Below are positions 10,531-25,400 of a stretch of 64,000 nucleotides of DNA, piece by piece; positions within the stretch are counted from its first letter, which is position 1; every line of letters begins with the position of its first letter. Source of the stretch: Auanema rhodensis (Eukaryota; Nematoda; Chromadorea; Rhabditida; Rhabditidae); assembly GCA_964057225.1 (NCBI GenBank), contig OZ059898.1:1240001-1304000 (forward strand), in the 5' to 3' direction. Position numbers and translations under genes: made by a program. Under the pieces are notes generated by a model. It made no database searches. It was not told the DNA's origin and saw nothing but the letters and a program-made list of their open reading frames with translations.

Positions 10531-13500
10531 AAACTGATATAAGTTCACACTTATATCCTCGATTTTCACCCTGAAGAATTAATTTTTTCGTTGAATAACA
10601 TTGTCCATCGTCTTTGCCTTGAAAAAAGGAATCTAAAAACATCTACTTTTTGCTAAATTATTTTGAAATTTTTCGAAAAAATTTTTGTCAAAATGTTTTT
10701 GGAAGCAATGTTGAGTGTACATGGAAACTCAACATACACTAATGCATCATTTTTCAAACGATCATAACTAATTTTTGTATTAAGCGTTTCTCAATGTAGT
10801 ATAGTGCATTCGATGCGGATTTTTAAGCTGCGTCGTTCTGTGTTATCAGATTTGCGCTAGCTTAAAAATGCACCGAGATATCAACTGATATAAGTTCACA
10901 CTTATATCCTCGATTTTCACCCTGAAGAATTAATTTTTTCGTTGAATAACATTGTCCATCGTCTTTGCCTTGAAGAAAGGAATCTAAACAATTCTACTTT
11001 TTGCTAAATTATTTTGAAATTTTTCGAAAAAATTTTTGTCAAAATGTTTTTGGAAGCAATGTTGAGTGTACATGGAAACTCAACATACACTAATGCATCA
11101 TTTTTCAAACGATCATAACTAATTTTTGTATTAAGCGTTTCTCAATGTAGTATAGTGCATTCGATGCGGATTTTTAAGCTGCGTCGATCTGTGTTATCAG
11201 ATTTGCGCTAGCTTAAAAATGCACCGAGATATAAACTGATATAAGTTCACACTTATATCCTCGATTTTCACCCTGAAGAATTAATTTTTTCGTTGAATAA
11301 CATTGTCCATCGTCTTTGCCTTGAAAAAAGGAATCTAAAAACATCTACTTTTTGCTAAATTATTCTGAAATTTTTCGAAAAAATTTTTGTCAAAATGTTT
11401 TTGGAAGCAATGTTGAGTGTACATGGAAACTCAACATACACTAATGCATCATTTTTCAAACGATCATAACTAATTTTTGTATTAAGCGTTTCTCAATGTG
11501 ATATAGTGCATTCGATGCGGATTTTTAAGCTGCGTCGATCTGTGTTATCAGATTTGCGCTAGCTTAAAAATGCACCGAGATATAAACTGATATAAGTTCA
11601 CACTTATATCCTCGATTTTCACCCTGAAGAATTAATTTTTTTGTTGAATAACATTGTCCATCGTCTTTGCCTTGAAAAAAGGAATCTAAAAACATCTACT
11701 TTTTGCTAAATTATTTTGAAATTTTTCGAAAACATTTTTGTCAAAATGTTTTTGGAAGCAATGTTGAGTGTACATGGAAACTCAACATACACTAATGCAT
11801 CATTTTTCAAACGATCATAACTAATTTTTGTATTAAGCGTTTCTCAATGTAGTATAGTGCATTCGATGCGGATTTTTAAGCTGCGTCGATCTGTGTTATC
11901 AGATTTGCGCTAGCTTAAAAATGCACCGAGATATAAACTGATATAAGTTCACACTTATATCCTCGATTTTCACCCTGAAGAATTAATTTTTTCGTTGAAT
12001 AACATTGTCCATCGTCTTTGCCTTGAAAGAAGGAATCCAAAAACATCTACTTTTTGCTAAATTATTTTGAAATTTTTCGAAAAAATTTTTGTCAAAATGT
12101 TTTTGGAAGCAATGTTGAGTGTACATGGAAACTCAACATACACTAATGCATCATTTTTCAAACGATCATAACTAATTTTTGTATTAAGCGTTTCTCAATG
12201 TGATATAGTGCATTCGATGCGGATTTTTAAGCTGCGTCGATCTGTGTTATCAGATTTGCGCTAGCTTAAAAATGCACCGAGATATAAACTGATATAAGTT
12301 CACACTTATATCCTCGATTTTCACCCTGAAGAATTAATTTTTTCGTTGAATAACATTGTCCATCGTCTCTGCCTTGAAAAAAGGAATCTAAAAACATCTA
12401 CTTTTTGCTAAATTATTTTGAAATTTTTCGAAAAAATTTTTGTCAAAATGTTTTTGGAAGCAATGTTGAGTGTACATGGAAACTCAACATACACTAATGC
12501 ATCATTTTTCAAACGATCATAACTAATTTTTGTATTAAACGTTTTTCAATGTAGTATAGTGCATTCGATGCGGATTTTTAAGCTGCGTCGATCTGTGTTA
12601 TCAGATTTGCGCTAGCTTAAAAATGCACCGAGATATAAACTGATATAAGTTCACACTTATATCCTCGATTTTCACCCTGAAGAATTAATTTTTTCGTTGA
12701 ATAACATTGTCCATCGTCTTTGCCTTGAAAAAAGGAATCTAAAAACATCTACTTTTTGCTAAATTATTTTGAAATTTTTCGAAAAAATTTTTGTCAAAAT
12801 GTTTTTGGAAGCAATGTTGAGTGTACATGGAAACTCAACATACACTAATGCATCATTTTTCAAACGATCATAACTAATTTTTGTATTAAGCGTTTCTCAA
12901 TGTAGTATAGTGCATTCGATGCGGATTTTTAAGCTGCGTCGATCTGTGTTATCAGATTTGCGCTAGCTTAAAAATGCACCGAGATATAAACTGATATAAG
13001 TTCACACTTATATCCTCGATTTTCACCCTGAAGAATTAATTTTTTCGTTGAATAACATTGTCCATCGTCTTTGCCTTGAAAAAAGGAATCTAAAAACATC
13101 TACTTTTTGCTAAATTATTTTGAAATTTTTCGAAAAAATTTTTGTCAAAATGTTTTTGGAAGCAATGTTGAGTGTACATGGAAACTCAACATACACTAAT
13201 GCATCATTTTTCAAACGATCATAACTAATTTTTGTATTAAGCGTTTCTCAATGTGATATAGTGCATTCGATGCGGATTTTTAAGCTGCGTCGATCTGTGT
13301 TATCAGATTTGCGCTAGCTTAAAAATGCACCGAGATATAAACTGATATAAGTTCACACTTATATCCTCGATTTTCACCCTGAAGAATTAATTTTTTCGTT
13401 GAATAACATTGTCCATCGTCTTTGCCTTGAAAAAAGGAATCTAAAAACATCTACTTTTTGCTAAATTATTTTGAAATTTTTCGAAAAAATTTTTGTCAAA

Positions 13501-16500
13501 ATGTTTTTGGAAGCAATGTTGAGTGTACATGGAAACTCAACATACACTAATGCATCATTTTTCAAACGATCATAACTAATTTTTGTATTAAGCGTTTCTC
13601 AATGTGATATAGTGCATTCGATGCGGATTTTTAAGCTGCGTCGATCTGTGTTATCAGATTTGCGCTAGCTTAAAAATGCACCGAGATATAAACTGATATA
13701 AGTTCACACTTATATCCTCGATTTTCACCCTGAAGAATTAATTTTTTCGTTGAATAACATTGTCCATCGTCTTTGCCTTGAAAGAAGGAATCTAAAAACA
13801 TCTACTTTTTGCTAAATTATTTTGAAATTTTTCGAAAAAATTTTTGTCAAAATGTTTTTGGAAGCAATGTTGAGTGTACATGGAAACTCAACATACACTA
13901 ATGCATCATTTTTCAAACGATCATAACTAATTTTTGTATTAAGCGTTTCTCAATGTGATATAGTGCATTCGATGCGGATTTTTAAGCTGCGTCGATCTGT
14001 GTTATCAGATTTGCGCTAGCTTAAAAATGCACCGAGATATAAACTGATATAAGTTCACACTTATATCCTCGATTTTCACCCTGAAGAATTAATTTTTTCG
14101 TTGAATAACATTGTCCATCGTCTCTGCCTTGAAAAAAGGAATCTAAAAACATCTACTTTTTGCTAAATTATTTTGAAATTTTTCGAAAAAATTTTTGTCA
14201 AAATGTTTTTGGAAGCAATGTTGAGTGTACATGGAAACTCAACATACACTAATGCATCATTTTTCAAACGATCATAACTAATTTTTGTATTAAACGTTTT
14301 TCAATGTAGTATAGTGCATTCGATGCGGATTTTTAAGCTGCGTCGATCTGTGTTATCAGATTTGCGCTAGCTTAAAAATGCACCGAGATATAAACTGATA
14401 TAAGTTCACACTTATATCCTCGATTTTCACCCTGAAGAATTAATTTTTTCGTTGAATAACATTGTCCATCGTCTTTGCCTTGAAAAAAGGAATCTAAAAA
14501 CATCTACTTTTTGCTAAATTATTTTGAAATTTTTCGAAAAAATTTTTGTCAAAATGTTTTTGGAAGCAATGTTGAGTGTACATGGAAACTCAACATACAC
14601 TAATGCATCATTTTTCAAACGATCATAACTAATTTTTGTATTAAGCGTTTCTCAATGTAGTATAGTGCATTCGATGCGGATTTTTAAGCTGCGTCGATCT
14701 GTGTTATCAGATTTGCGCTAGCTTGAAAATGCACCGAGATATAAACTGATATAAGTTCACACTTATATTCTCGATTTTCACCCTGAAGAATTAATTTTTT
14801 CGTTGAATAACATTGTCCATCGTCTTTGCCTTGAAAAAAGGAATCTAAAAACATCTACTTTTTGCTAAATTATTTTGAAATTTTTCGAAAAAATTTTTGT
14901 CAAAATGTTTTTGGAAGCAATGTTGAGTGTACATGGAAACTCAACATACACTAATGCATCATTTTTCAAACGATCATAACTAATTTTTGTATTAAGCGTT
15001 TCTCAATGTGGTATAGTGCATTCGATGCGGATTTTTAAGCTGCGTCGATCTGTGTTATCAGATTTGCGCTAGCTTAAAAATGCACCGAGATATAAACTGA
15101 TATAAGTTCACACTTATATCCTCGATTTTCACCCTGAAGAATTAATTTTTTCGTTGAATAACATTGTCCATCGTCTTTGCCTTGAAAAAAGGAATCTAAA
15201 AACATCTACTTTTTGCTAAATTATCTTGAAATTTTTCGAAAAAATTTTTGTCAAAATGTTTTTGGAAGCAATGTTGAGTGTACATGGAAACTCAACATAC
15301 ACTAATGCATCATTTTTCAAACGATCATAACTAATTTTTGTATTAAGCGTTTCTCAATGTGGTATAGTGCATTCGATGCGGATTTTTAAGCTGCGTCGAT
15401 CTGTGTTATCAGATTTGCGCTAGCTTAAAAATGCACCGAGATATAAACTGATATAAGTTCACACTTATATTCTCGATTTTCACCCTGAAGAATTAATTTT
15501 TTCGTTGAATAACATTGTCCATCGTCTTTGCCTTGAGAAAAGGAATCTAAAAACATCTACTTTTTGCTAAATTATTTTGAAATTTTTCGAAAAAATTTTT
15601 GTCAAAATGTTTTTGGAAGCAATGTTGAGTGTACATGGAAACTCAACATACACTAATGCATCATTTTTCAAACGATCATAACTAATTTTTGTATTAAGCG
15701 TTTCTCAATGTGGTATAGTGCATTCGATGCGGATTTTTAAGCTGCGTCGATCTGTGTTATCAGATTTGCGCTAGCTTAAAAATGCACCGAGATATAAACT
15801 GATATAAGTTCACACTTATATTCTCGATTTTCACCCTGAAGAATTAATTTTTTCGTTGAATAACATTGTCCATCGTCTTTGCCTTGAGAAAAGGAATCTA
15901 AAAACATCTACTTTTTGCTAAATTATTTTGAAATTTTTCGAAAACATTTTTGTCAAAATGTTTTTGGAAGCAATGTTGAGTGTACATGGAAACTCAACAT
16001 ACACTAATGCATCATTTTTCAAACGATCATAACTAATTTTTGTATTAAGCGTTTCTCAATGTGGTATAGTGCATTCGATGCGGATTTTTAAGCTGCGTCG
16101 ATCTGTGTTATCAGATTTGCGCTAGCTTAAAAATGCACCGAGATATAAACTGATATAAGTTCACACTTATATCCTCGATTTTCACCCTGAAGAATTAATT
16201 TTTTCGTTGAATAACATTGTCCATCGTCTTTGCCTTGAAAAAAGGAATCTAAAAACATCTACTTTTTGCTAAATTATTTTGAAATTTTTCGAAAAAATTT
16301 TTGTCAAAATGTTTTTGGAAGCAATGTTGAGTGTACATGGAAACTCAACATACACTATTGCATCATTTTTCAAACGATCATAACTAATTTTTGTATTAAG
16401 CGTTTCTCAATGTGGTATAGTGCATTCGATGCGGATTTTTAAGCTGCGTCGATCTGTGTTATCAGATTTGCGCTAGCTTAAAAATGCACCGAGATATAAA

Positions 16501-17901
16501 CTGATATAAGTTCACACTTATATCCTCGATTTTCACCCTGAAGAATTAATTTTTTCGTTGAATAACATTGTCCATCGTCTTTGCCTTGAAAAAAGGAATC
16601 TAAAAACATCTACTTTTTGCTAAATTATTTTGAAATTTTTCGAAAAAATTTTTGTCAAAATGTTTTTGGAAGCAATGTTGAGTGTACATGGAAACTCAAC
16701 ATACACTAATGCATCATTTTTCAAACGATCATAACTAATTTTTGTATTAAGCGTTTCTCAATGTAGTATAGTGCATTCGATGCGGATTTTTAAGCTGCGT
16801 CGATATGTGTTATCAGATTTGCGCTAGCTTAAAAATGCACCGAGATATCAACTGATATAAGTTCACACTTATATCCTCGATTTTCACCCTGAAGAATTAA
16901 TTTTTTCGTTGAATAACATTGTCCATCGTCTTTGCCTTGAAAAAAGGAATCTAAAAACATCTACTTTTTGCTAAATTATTTTGAAATTTTTCGAAAAAAT
17001 TTTTGTCAAAATGTTTTTGGAAGCAATGTTGAGTGTACATGGAAACTCAACATACACTAATGCATCATTTTTCAAACGATCATAACTAATTTTTGTATTA
17101 AGCGTTTCTCAATGTGGTATAGTGCATTCGATGCGGATTTTTAAGCTGCGTCGATCTGTGTTATCAGATTTGCGCTAGCTTAAAAATGCACCGAGATATA
17201 AACTGATATAAGTTCACACTTATATCCTCGATTTTCACCCTGAAGAATTAATTTTTTCGTTGAATAACATTGTCCATCGTCTTTGCCTTGAAAAAAGGAA
17301 TCTAAAAACATCTACTTTTTGCTAAATTATTTTGAAATTTTTCGAAAAAATTTTTGTCAAAATGTTTTTGGAAGCAATGTTGAGTGTACATGGTAACTCA
17401 ACATACACTAATGCATCATTTTTCAAACGATCATAACTAATTTTTGTATTAAGCGTTTCTCAATGTAGTATAGTGCATTCGATGCGGATTTTTAAGCTGC
17501 GTCGATCTGTGTTATCAGATTTGCGCTAGCTTAAAAATGCACCGAGATATAAACTGATATAAGTTCACACTTATATTCTCGATTTTCACCCTGAAGAATT
17601 AATTTTTTCGTTGAATAACATTGTCCATCGTCTTTGCCTTGAAAAAAGGAATCTAAAAACATCTACTTTTTGCTAAATTATTTTGAAATTTTTCGAAAAA
17701 ATTTTTGTCAAAATGTTTTTGGAAGCAATGTTGAGTGTACATGGAAACTCAACATACACTAATGCATCATTTTTCAAACGATCATAACTAATTTTTGTAT
17801 TAAGCGTTTCTCAATGTGGTATAGTGCATTCGATGCGGATTTTTAAGCTGCGTCGATCTGTGTTATCAGATTTGCGCTAGCTTAAAAATGCACCGAGATA
17901 T
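10531..17901. repeat. Higher-order segment copy 1, M31-M51
   Basis: Ordered monomer types: p306 T; p94 G/p108 C/p110-111 AT; p133 C with GA; p150 C; p95 G; p84 C/p254 A/p260 T; AG; GA; GA; p95 G; p84 C/p254 A/p260 T; p334 G; p27 T; p132 C; p27 T/p93 G; p27 T/p93 G/p150 C; p212 T; p308 A; p1 C with GG; p195 T; p27 T with GG. The same 21 types in the same order occupy 21061-28431. From M33 onward (11233-17901) the two copies differ at only three places I noticed: a T in the run before p60 of M34, a C in M35 near 12038 and p253 G in M78. M35-M39 followed by M40-M42 also shows an inner 5-monomer period. Confidence 0.88.
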
Positions 17902-18252
17902 AAACTGATATAAGTTCACACTTATATCCTCGATTTTCACCCTGAAGAATTAATTTTTTCGTTGAATAACATTGTCCATCGTCTTTGCCTTGAAAAAAGG
18001 AATCTAAAAACATCTACTTTTTGCTAAATTATTTTGAAATTTTTCGAAAAAATTTTTGTCAAAATGTTTTTGGAAGCAATGTTGAGTGTACATGGAAACT
18101 CAACATACACTAATGCATCATTTTTCAAACGATCATAACTAATTTTTGTATTAAGCGTTTCTCAATGTGATATAGTGCATTCGATGCGGATTTTTAAGCT
18201 GCGTCGATCTGTGTTATCAGATTTGCGCTAGCTTAAAAATGCACCGAGATAT

Positions 18253-20709
18253 AAACTGATATAAGTTCACACTTATATCCTCGATTTTCACCCTGAAGAA
18301 TTAATTTTTTCGTTGAATAACATTGTCCATCGTCTTTGCCTTGAAAGAAGGAATCTAAAAACATCTACTTTTTGCTAAATTATTTTGAAATTTTTCGAAA
18401 AAATTTTTGTCAAAATGTTTTTGGAAGCAATGTTGAGTGTACATGGAAACTCAACATACACTAATGCATCATTTTTCAAACGATCATAACTAATTTTTGT
18501 ATTAAGCGTTTCTCAATGTAGTATAGTGCATTCGATGCGGATTTTTAAGCTGCGTCGATCTGTGTTATCAGATTTGCGCTAGCTTAAAAATGCACCGAGA
18601 TATAAACTGATATAAGTTCACACTTATATCCTCGATTTTCACCCTGAAGAATTAATTTTTTCGTTGAATAACATTGTCCATCGTCTTTGCCTTGAAAAAA
18701 GGAATCTAAAAACATCTACTTTTTGCTAAATTATTTTGAAATTTTTCGAAAAAATTTTTGTCAAAATGTTTTTGGAAGCAATGTTGAGTGTACATGGAAA
18801 CTCAACATACACTAATGCATCATTTTTCAAACGATCATAACTAATTTTTGTATTAAGCGTTTCTCAATGTAGTATAGTGCATTCGATGCGGATTTTTAAG
18901 CTGCGTCGTTCTGTGTTATCAGATTTGCGCTAGCTTAAAAATGCACCGAGATATCAACTGATATAAGTTCACACTTATATCCTCGATTTTCACCCTGAAG
19001 AATTAATTTTTTCGTTGAATAACATTGTCCATCGTCTTTGCCTTGAAGAAAGGAATCTAAACAATTCTACTTTTTGCTAAATTATTTTGAAATTTTTCGA
19101 AAAAATTTTTGTCAAAATGTTTTTGGAAGCAATGTTGAGTGTACATGGAAACTCAACATACACTAATGCATCATTTTTCAAACGATCATAACTAAATTTT
19201 GTATTAAGCGTTTCTCAATGTAGTATAGTGCATTCGATGCGGATTTTTAAGCTGCGTCGATCTGTGTTATCAGATTTGCGCTAGCTTAAAAATGCACCGA
19301 GATATAAACTGATATAAGTTCACACTTATATCCTCGATTTTCACCCTGAAGAATTAATTTTTTCGTTGAATAACATTGTCCATCGTCTTTGCCTTGAAAA
19401 AAGGAATCTAAAAACATCTACTTTTTGCTAAATTATTCTGAAATTTTTCGAAAAAATTTTTGTCAAAATGTTTTTGGAAGCAATGTTGAGTGTACATGGA
19501 AACTCAACATACACTAATGCATCATTTTTCAAACGATCATAACTAATTTTTGTATTAAGCGTTTCTCAATGTGATATAGTGCATTCGATGCGGATTTTTA
19601 AGCTGCGTCGATCTGTGTTATCAGATTTGCGCTAGCTTAAAAATGCACCGAGATATAAACTGATATAAGTTCACACTTATATCCTCGATTTTCACCCTGA
19701 AGAATTAATTTTTTCGTTGAATAACATTGTCCATCGTCTTTGCCTTGAAAAAAGGAATCTAAAAACATCTACTTTTTGCTAAATTATTTTGAAATTTTTC
19801 GAAAACATTTTTGTCAAAATGTTTTTGGAAGCAATGTTGAGTGTACATGGAAACTCAACATACACTAATGCATCATTTTTCAAACGATCATAACTAATTT
19901 TTGTATTAAGCGTTTCTCAATGTAGTATAGTGCATTCGATGCGGATTTTTAAGCTGCGTCGATCTGTGTTATCAGATTTGCGCTAGCTTAAAAATGCACC
20001 GAGATATAAACTGATATAAGTTCACACTTATATCCTCGATTTTCACCCTGAAGAATTAATTTTTTCGTTGAATAACATTGTCCATCGTCTTTGCCTTGAA
20101 AAAAGGAATCTAAAAACATCTACTTTTTGCTAAATTATTTTGAAATTTTTCGAAAAAATTTTTGTCAAAATGTTTTTGGAAGCAATGTTGAGTGTACATG
20201 GAAACTCAACATACACTAATGCATCATTTTTCAAACGATCATAACTAATTTTTGTATTAAGCGTTTCTCAATGTGGTATAGTGCATTCGATGCGGATTTT
20301 TAAGCTGCGTCGATCTGTGTTATCAGATTTGCGCTAGCTTAAAAATGCACCGAGATATAAACTGATATAAGTTCACACTTATATCCTCGATTTTCACCCT
20401 GAAGAATTAATTTTTTCGTTGAATAACATTGTCCATCGTCTTTGCCTTGAAAAAAGGAATCTAAAAACATCTACTTTTTGCTAAATTATTTTGAAATTTT
20501 TCGAAAAAATTTTTGTCAAAATGTTTTTGGAAGCAATGTTGAGTGTACATGGAAACTCAACATACACTAATGCATCATTTTTCAAACGATCATAACTAAA
20601 TTTTGTATTAAGCGTTTCTCAATGTGATATAGTGCATTCGATGCGGATTTTTAAGCTGCGTCGATCTGTGTTATCAGATTTGCGCTAGCTTAAAAATGCA
20701 CCGAGATAT
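18253..20709. repeat. Seven-monomer repeat unit, first copy (M53-M59)
   Basis: Types in order: p95 G with AG; p306 T; p94 G/p108 C/p110-111 AT/p242 A; p133 C with GA; p150 C; plain GG; p242 A with GA. The first five recur as M60-M64 at an offset of 2,457 bp. The p242 A mark (CTAAATTTTG in place of CTAATTTTTG) ties M55, M59 and M62 together and is absent from the related M32. Confidence 0.85.
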
Positions 20710-22464
20710 AAACTGATATAAGTTCACACTTATATCCTCGATTTTCACCCTGAAGAATTAATTTTTTCGTTGAATAACATTGTCCATCGTCTTTGCCTTG
20801 AAAGAAGGAATCTAAAAACATCTACTTTTTGCTAAATTATTTTGAAATTTTTCGAAAAAATTTTTGTCAAAATGTTTTTGGAAGCAATGTTGAGTGTACA
20901 TGGAAACTCAACATACACTAATGCATCATTTTTCAAACGATCATAACTAATTTTTGTATTAAGCGTTTCTCAATGTAGTATAGTGCATTCGATGCGGATT
21001 TTTAAGCTGCGTCGATCTGTGTTATCAGATTTGCGCTAGCTTAAAAATGCACCGAGATATAAACTGATATAAGTTCACACTTATATCCTCGATTTTCACC
21101 CTGAAGAATTAATTTTTTCGTTGAATAACATTGTCCATCGTCTTTGCCTTGAAAAAAGGAATCTAAAAACATCTACTTTTTGCTAAATTATTTTGAAATT
21201 TTTCGAAAAAATTTTTGTCAAAATGTTTTTGGAAGCAATGTTGAGTGTACATGGAAACTCAACATACACTAATGCATCATTTTTCAAACGATCATAACTA
21301 ATTTTTGTATTAAGCGTTTCTCAATGTAGTATAGTGCATTCGATGCGGATTTTTAAGCTGCGTCGTTCTGTGTTATCAGATTTGCGCTAGCTTAAAAATG
21401 CACCGAGATATCAACTGATATAAGTTCACACTTATATCCTCGATTTTCACCCTGAAGAATTAATTTTTTCGTTGAATAACATTGTCCATCGTCTTTGCCT
21501 TGAAGAAAGGAATCTAAACAATTCTACTTTTTGCTAAATTATTTTGAAATTTTTCGAAAAAATTTTTGTCAAAATGTTTTTGGAAGCAATGTTGAGTGTA
21601 CATGGAAACTCAACATACACTAATGCATCATTTTTCAAACGATCATAACTAAATTTTGTATTAAGCGTTTCTCAATGTAGTATAGTGCATTCGATGCGGA
21701 TTTTTAAGCTGCGTCGATCTGTGTTATCAGATTTGCGCTAGCTTAAAAATGCACCGAGATATAAACTGATATAAGTTCACACTTATATCCTCGATTTTCA
21801 CCCTGAAGAATTAATTTTTTCGTTGAATAACATTGTCCATCGTCTTTGCCTTGAAAAAAGGAATCTAAAAACATCTACTTTTTGCTAAATTATTCTGAAA
21901 TTTTTCGAAAAAATTTTTGTCAAAATGTTTTTGGAAGCAATGTTGAGTGTACATGGAAACTCAACATACACTAATGCATCATTTTTCAAACGATCATAAC
22001 TAATTTTTGTATTAAGCGTTTCTCAATGTGATATAGTGCATTCGATGCGGATTTTTAAGCTGCGTCGATCTGTGTTATCAGATTTGCGCTAGCTTAAAAA
22101 TGCACCGAGATATAAACTGATATAAGTTCACACTTATATCCTCGATTTTCACCCTGAAGAATTAATTTTTTCGTTGAATAACATTGTCCATCGTCTTTGC
22201 CTTGAAAAAAGGAATCTAAAAACATCTACTTTTTGCTAAATTATTTTGAAATTTTTCGAAAACATTTTTGTCAAAATGTTTTTGGAAGCAATGTTGAGTG
22301 TACATGGAAACTCAACATACACTAATGCATCATTTTTCAAACGATCATAACTAATTTTTGTATTAAGCGTTTCTCAATGTAGTATAGTGCATTCGATGCG
22401 GATTTTTAAGCTGCGTCGATCTGTGTTATCAGATTTGCGCTAGCTTAAAAATGCACCGAGATAT
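20710..22464. repeat. Seven-monomer repeat unit, second partial copy (M60-M64)
   Basis: Repeats the first five monomer types of 18253-20709, including p242 A in M62. After p150 C (M64) the order switches to that of M35 onward rather than returning to the plain GG and p242 A monomers. The junction near 22465 is therefore where the 7-monomer repeat meets the 30-monomer-offset duplication. Confidence 0.82.
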
Positions 22465-25400
22465 AAACTGATATAAGTTCACACTTATATCCTCGATTTT
22501 CACCCTGAAGAATTAATTTTTTCGTTGAATAACATTGTCCATCGTCTTTGCCTTGAAAGAAGGAATCTAAAAACATCTACTTTTTGCTAAATTATTTTGA
22601 AATTTTTCGAAAAAATTTTTGTCAAAATGTTTTTGGAAGCAATGTTGAGTGTACATGGAAACTCAACATACACTAATGCATCATTTTTCAAACGATCATA
22701 ACTAATTTTTGTATTAAGCGTTTCTCAATGTGATATAGTGCATTCGATGCGGATTTTTAAGCTGCGTCGATCTGTGTTATCAGATTTGCGCTAGCTTAAA
22801 AATGCACCGAGATATAAACTGATATAAGTTCACACTTATATCCTCGATTTTCACCCTGAAGAATTAATTTTTTCGTTGAATAACATTGTCCATCGTCTCT
22901 GCCTTGAAAAAAGGAATCTAAAAACATCTACTTTTTGCTAAATTATTTTGAAATTTTTCGAAAAAATTTTTGTCAAAATGTTTTTGGAAGCAATGTTGAG
23001 TGTACATGGAAACTCAACATACACTAATGCATCATTTTTCAAACGATCATAACTAATTTTTGTATTAAACGTTTTTCAATGTAGTATAGTGCATTCGATG
23101 CGGATTTTTAAGCTGCGTCGATCTGTGTTATCAGATTTGCGCTAGCTTAAAAATGCACCGAGATATAAACTGATATAAGTTCACACTTATATCCTCGATT
23201 TTCACCCTGAAGAATTAATTTTTTCGTTGAATAACATTGTCCATCGTCTTTGCCTTGAAAAAAGGAATCTAAAAACATCTACTTTTTGCTAAATTATTTT
23301 GAAATTTTTCGAAAAAATTTTTGTCAAAATGTTTTTGGAAGCAATGTTGAGTGTACATGGAAACTCAACATACACTAATGCATCATTTTTCAAACGATCA
23401 TAACTAATTTTTGTATTAAGCGTTTCTCAATGTAGTATAGTGCATTCGATGCGGATTTTTAAGCTGCGTCGATCTGTGTTATCAGATTTGCGCTAGCTTA
23501 AAAATGCACCGAGATATAAACTGATATAAGTTCACACTTATATCCTCGATTTTCACCCTGAAGAATTAATTTTTTCGTTGAATAACATTGTCCATCGTCT
23601 TTGCCTTGAAAAAAGGAATCTAAAAACATCTACTTTTTGCTAAATTATTTTGAAATTTTTCGAAAAAATTTTTGTCAAAATGTTTTTGGAAGCAATGTTG
23701 AGTGTACATGGAAACTCAACATACACTAATGCATCATTTTTCAAACGATCATAACTAATTTTTGTATTAAGCGTTTCTCAATGTGATATAGTGCATTCGA
23801 TGCGGATTTTTAAGCTGCGTCGATCTGTGTTATCAGATTTGCGCTAGCTTAAAAATGCACCGAGATATAAACTGATATAAGTTCACACTTATATCCTCGA
23901 TTTTCACCCTGAAGAATTAATTTTTTCGTTGAATAACATTGTCCATCGTCTTTGCCTTGAAAAAAGGAATCTAAAAACATCTACTTTTTGCTAAATTATT
24001 TTGAAATTTTTCGAAAAAATTTTTGTCAAAATGTTTTTGGAAGCAATGTTGAGTGTACATGGAAACTCAACATACACTAATGCATCATTTTTCAAACGAT
24101 CATAACTAATTTTTGTATTAAGCGTTTCTCAATGTGATATAGTGCATTCGATGCGGATTTTTAAGCTGCGTCGATCTGTGTTATCAGATTTGCGCTAGCT
24201 TAAAAATGCACCGAGATATAAACTGATATAAGTTCACACTTATATCCTCGATTTTCACCCTGAAGAATTAATTTTTTCGTTGAATAACATTGTCCATCGT
24301 CTTTGCCTTGAAAGAAGGAATCTAAAAACATCTACTTTTTGCTAAATTATTTTGAAATTTTTCGAAAAAATTTTTGTCAAAATGTTTTTGGAAGCAATGT
24401 TGAGTGTACATGGAAACTCAACATACACTAATGCATCATTTTTCAAACGATCATAACTAATTTTTGTATTAAGCGTTTCTCAATGTGATATAGTGCATTC
24501 GATGCGGATTTTTAAGCTGCGTCGATCTGTGTTATCAGATTTGCGCTAGCTTAAAAATGCACCGAGATATAAACTGATATAAGTTCACACTTATATCCTC
24601 GATTTTCACCCTGAAGAATTAATTTTTTCGTTGAATAACATTGTCCATCGTCTCTGCCTTGAAAAAAGGAATCTAAAAACATCTACTTTTTGCTAAATTA
24701 TTTTGAAATTTTTCGAAAAAATTTTTGTCAAAATGTTTTTGGAAGCAATGTTGAGTGTACATGGAAACTCAACATACACTAATGCATCATTTTTCAAACG
24801 ATCATAACTAATTTTTGTATTAAACGTTTTTCAATGTAGTATAGTGCATTCGATGCGGATTTTTAAGCTGCGTCGATCTGTGTTATCAGATTTGCGCTAG
24901 CTTAAAAATGCACCGAGATATAAACTGATATAAGTTCACACTTATATCCTCGATTTTCACCCTGAAGAATTAATTTTTTCGTTGAATAACATTGTCCATC
25001 GTCTTTGCCTTGAAAAAAGGAATCTAAAAACATCTACTTTTTGCTAAATTATTTTGAAATTTTTCGAAAAAATTTTTGTCAAAATGTTTTTGGAAGCAAT
25101 GTTGAGTGTACATGGAAACTCAACATACACTAATGCATCATTTTTCAAACGATCATAACTAATTTTTGTATTAAGCGTTTCTCAATGTAGTATAGTGCAT
25201 TCGATGCGGATTTTTAAGCTGCGTCGATCTGTGTTATCAGATTTGCGCTAGCTTGAAAATGCACCGAGATATAAACTGATATAAGTTCACACTTATATTC
25301 TCGATTTTCACCCTGAAGAATTAATTTTTTCGTTGAATAACATTGTCCATCGTCTTTGCCTTGAAAAAAGGAATCTAAAAACATCTACTTTTTGCTAAAT

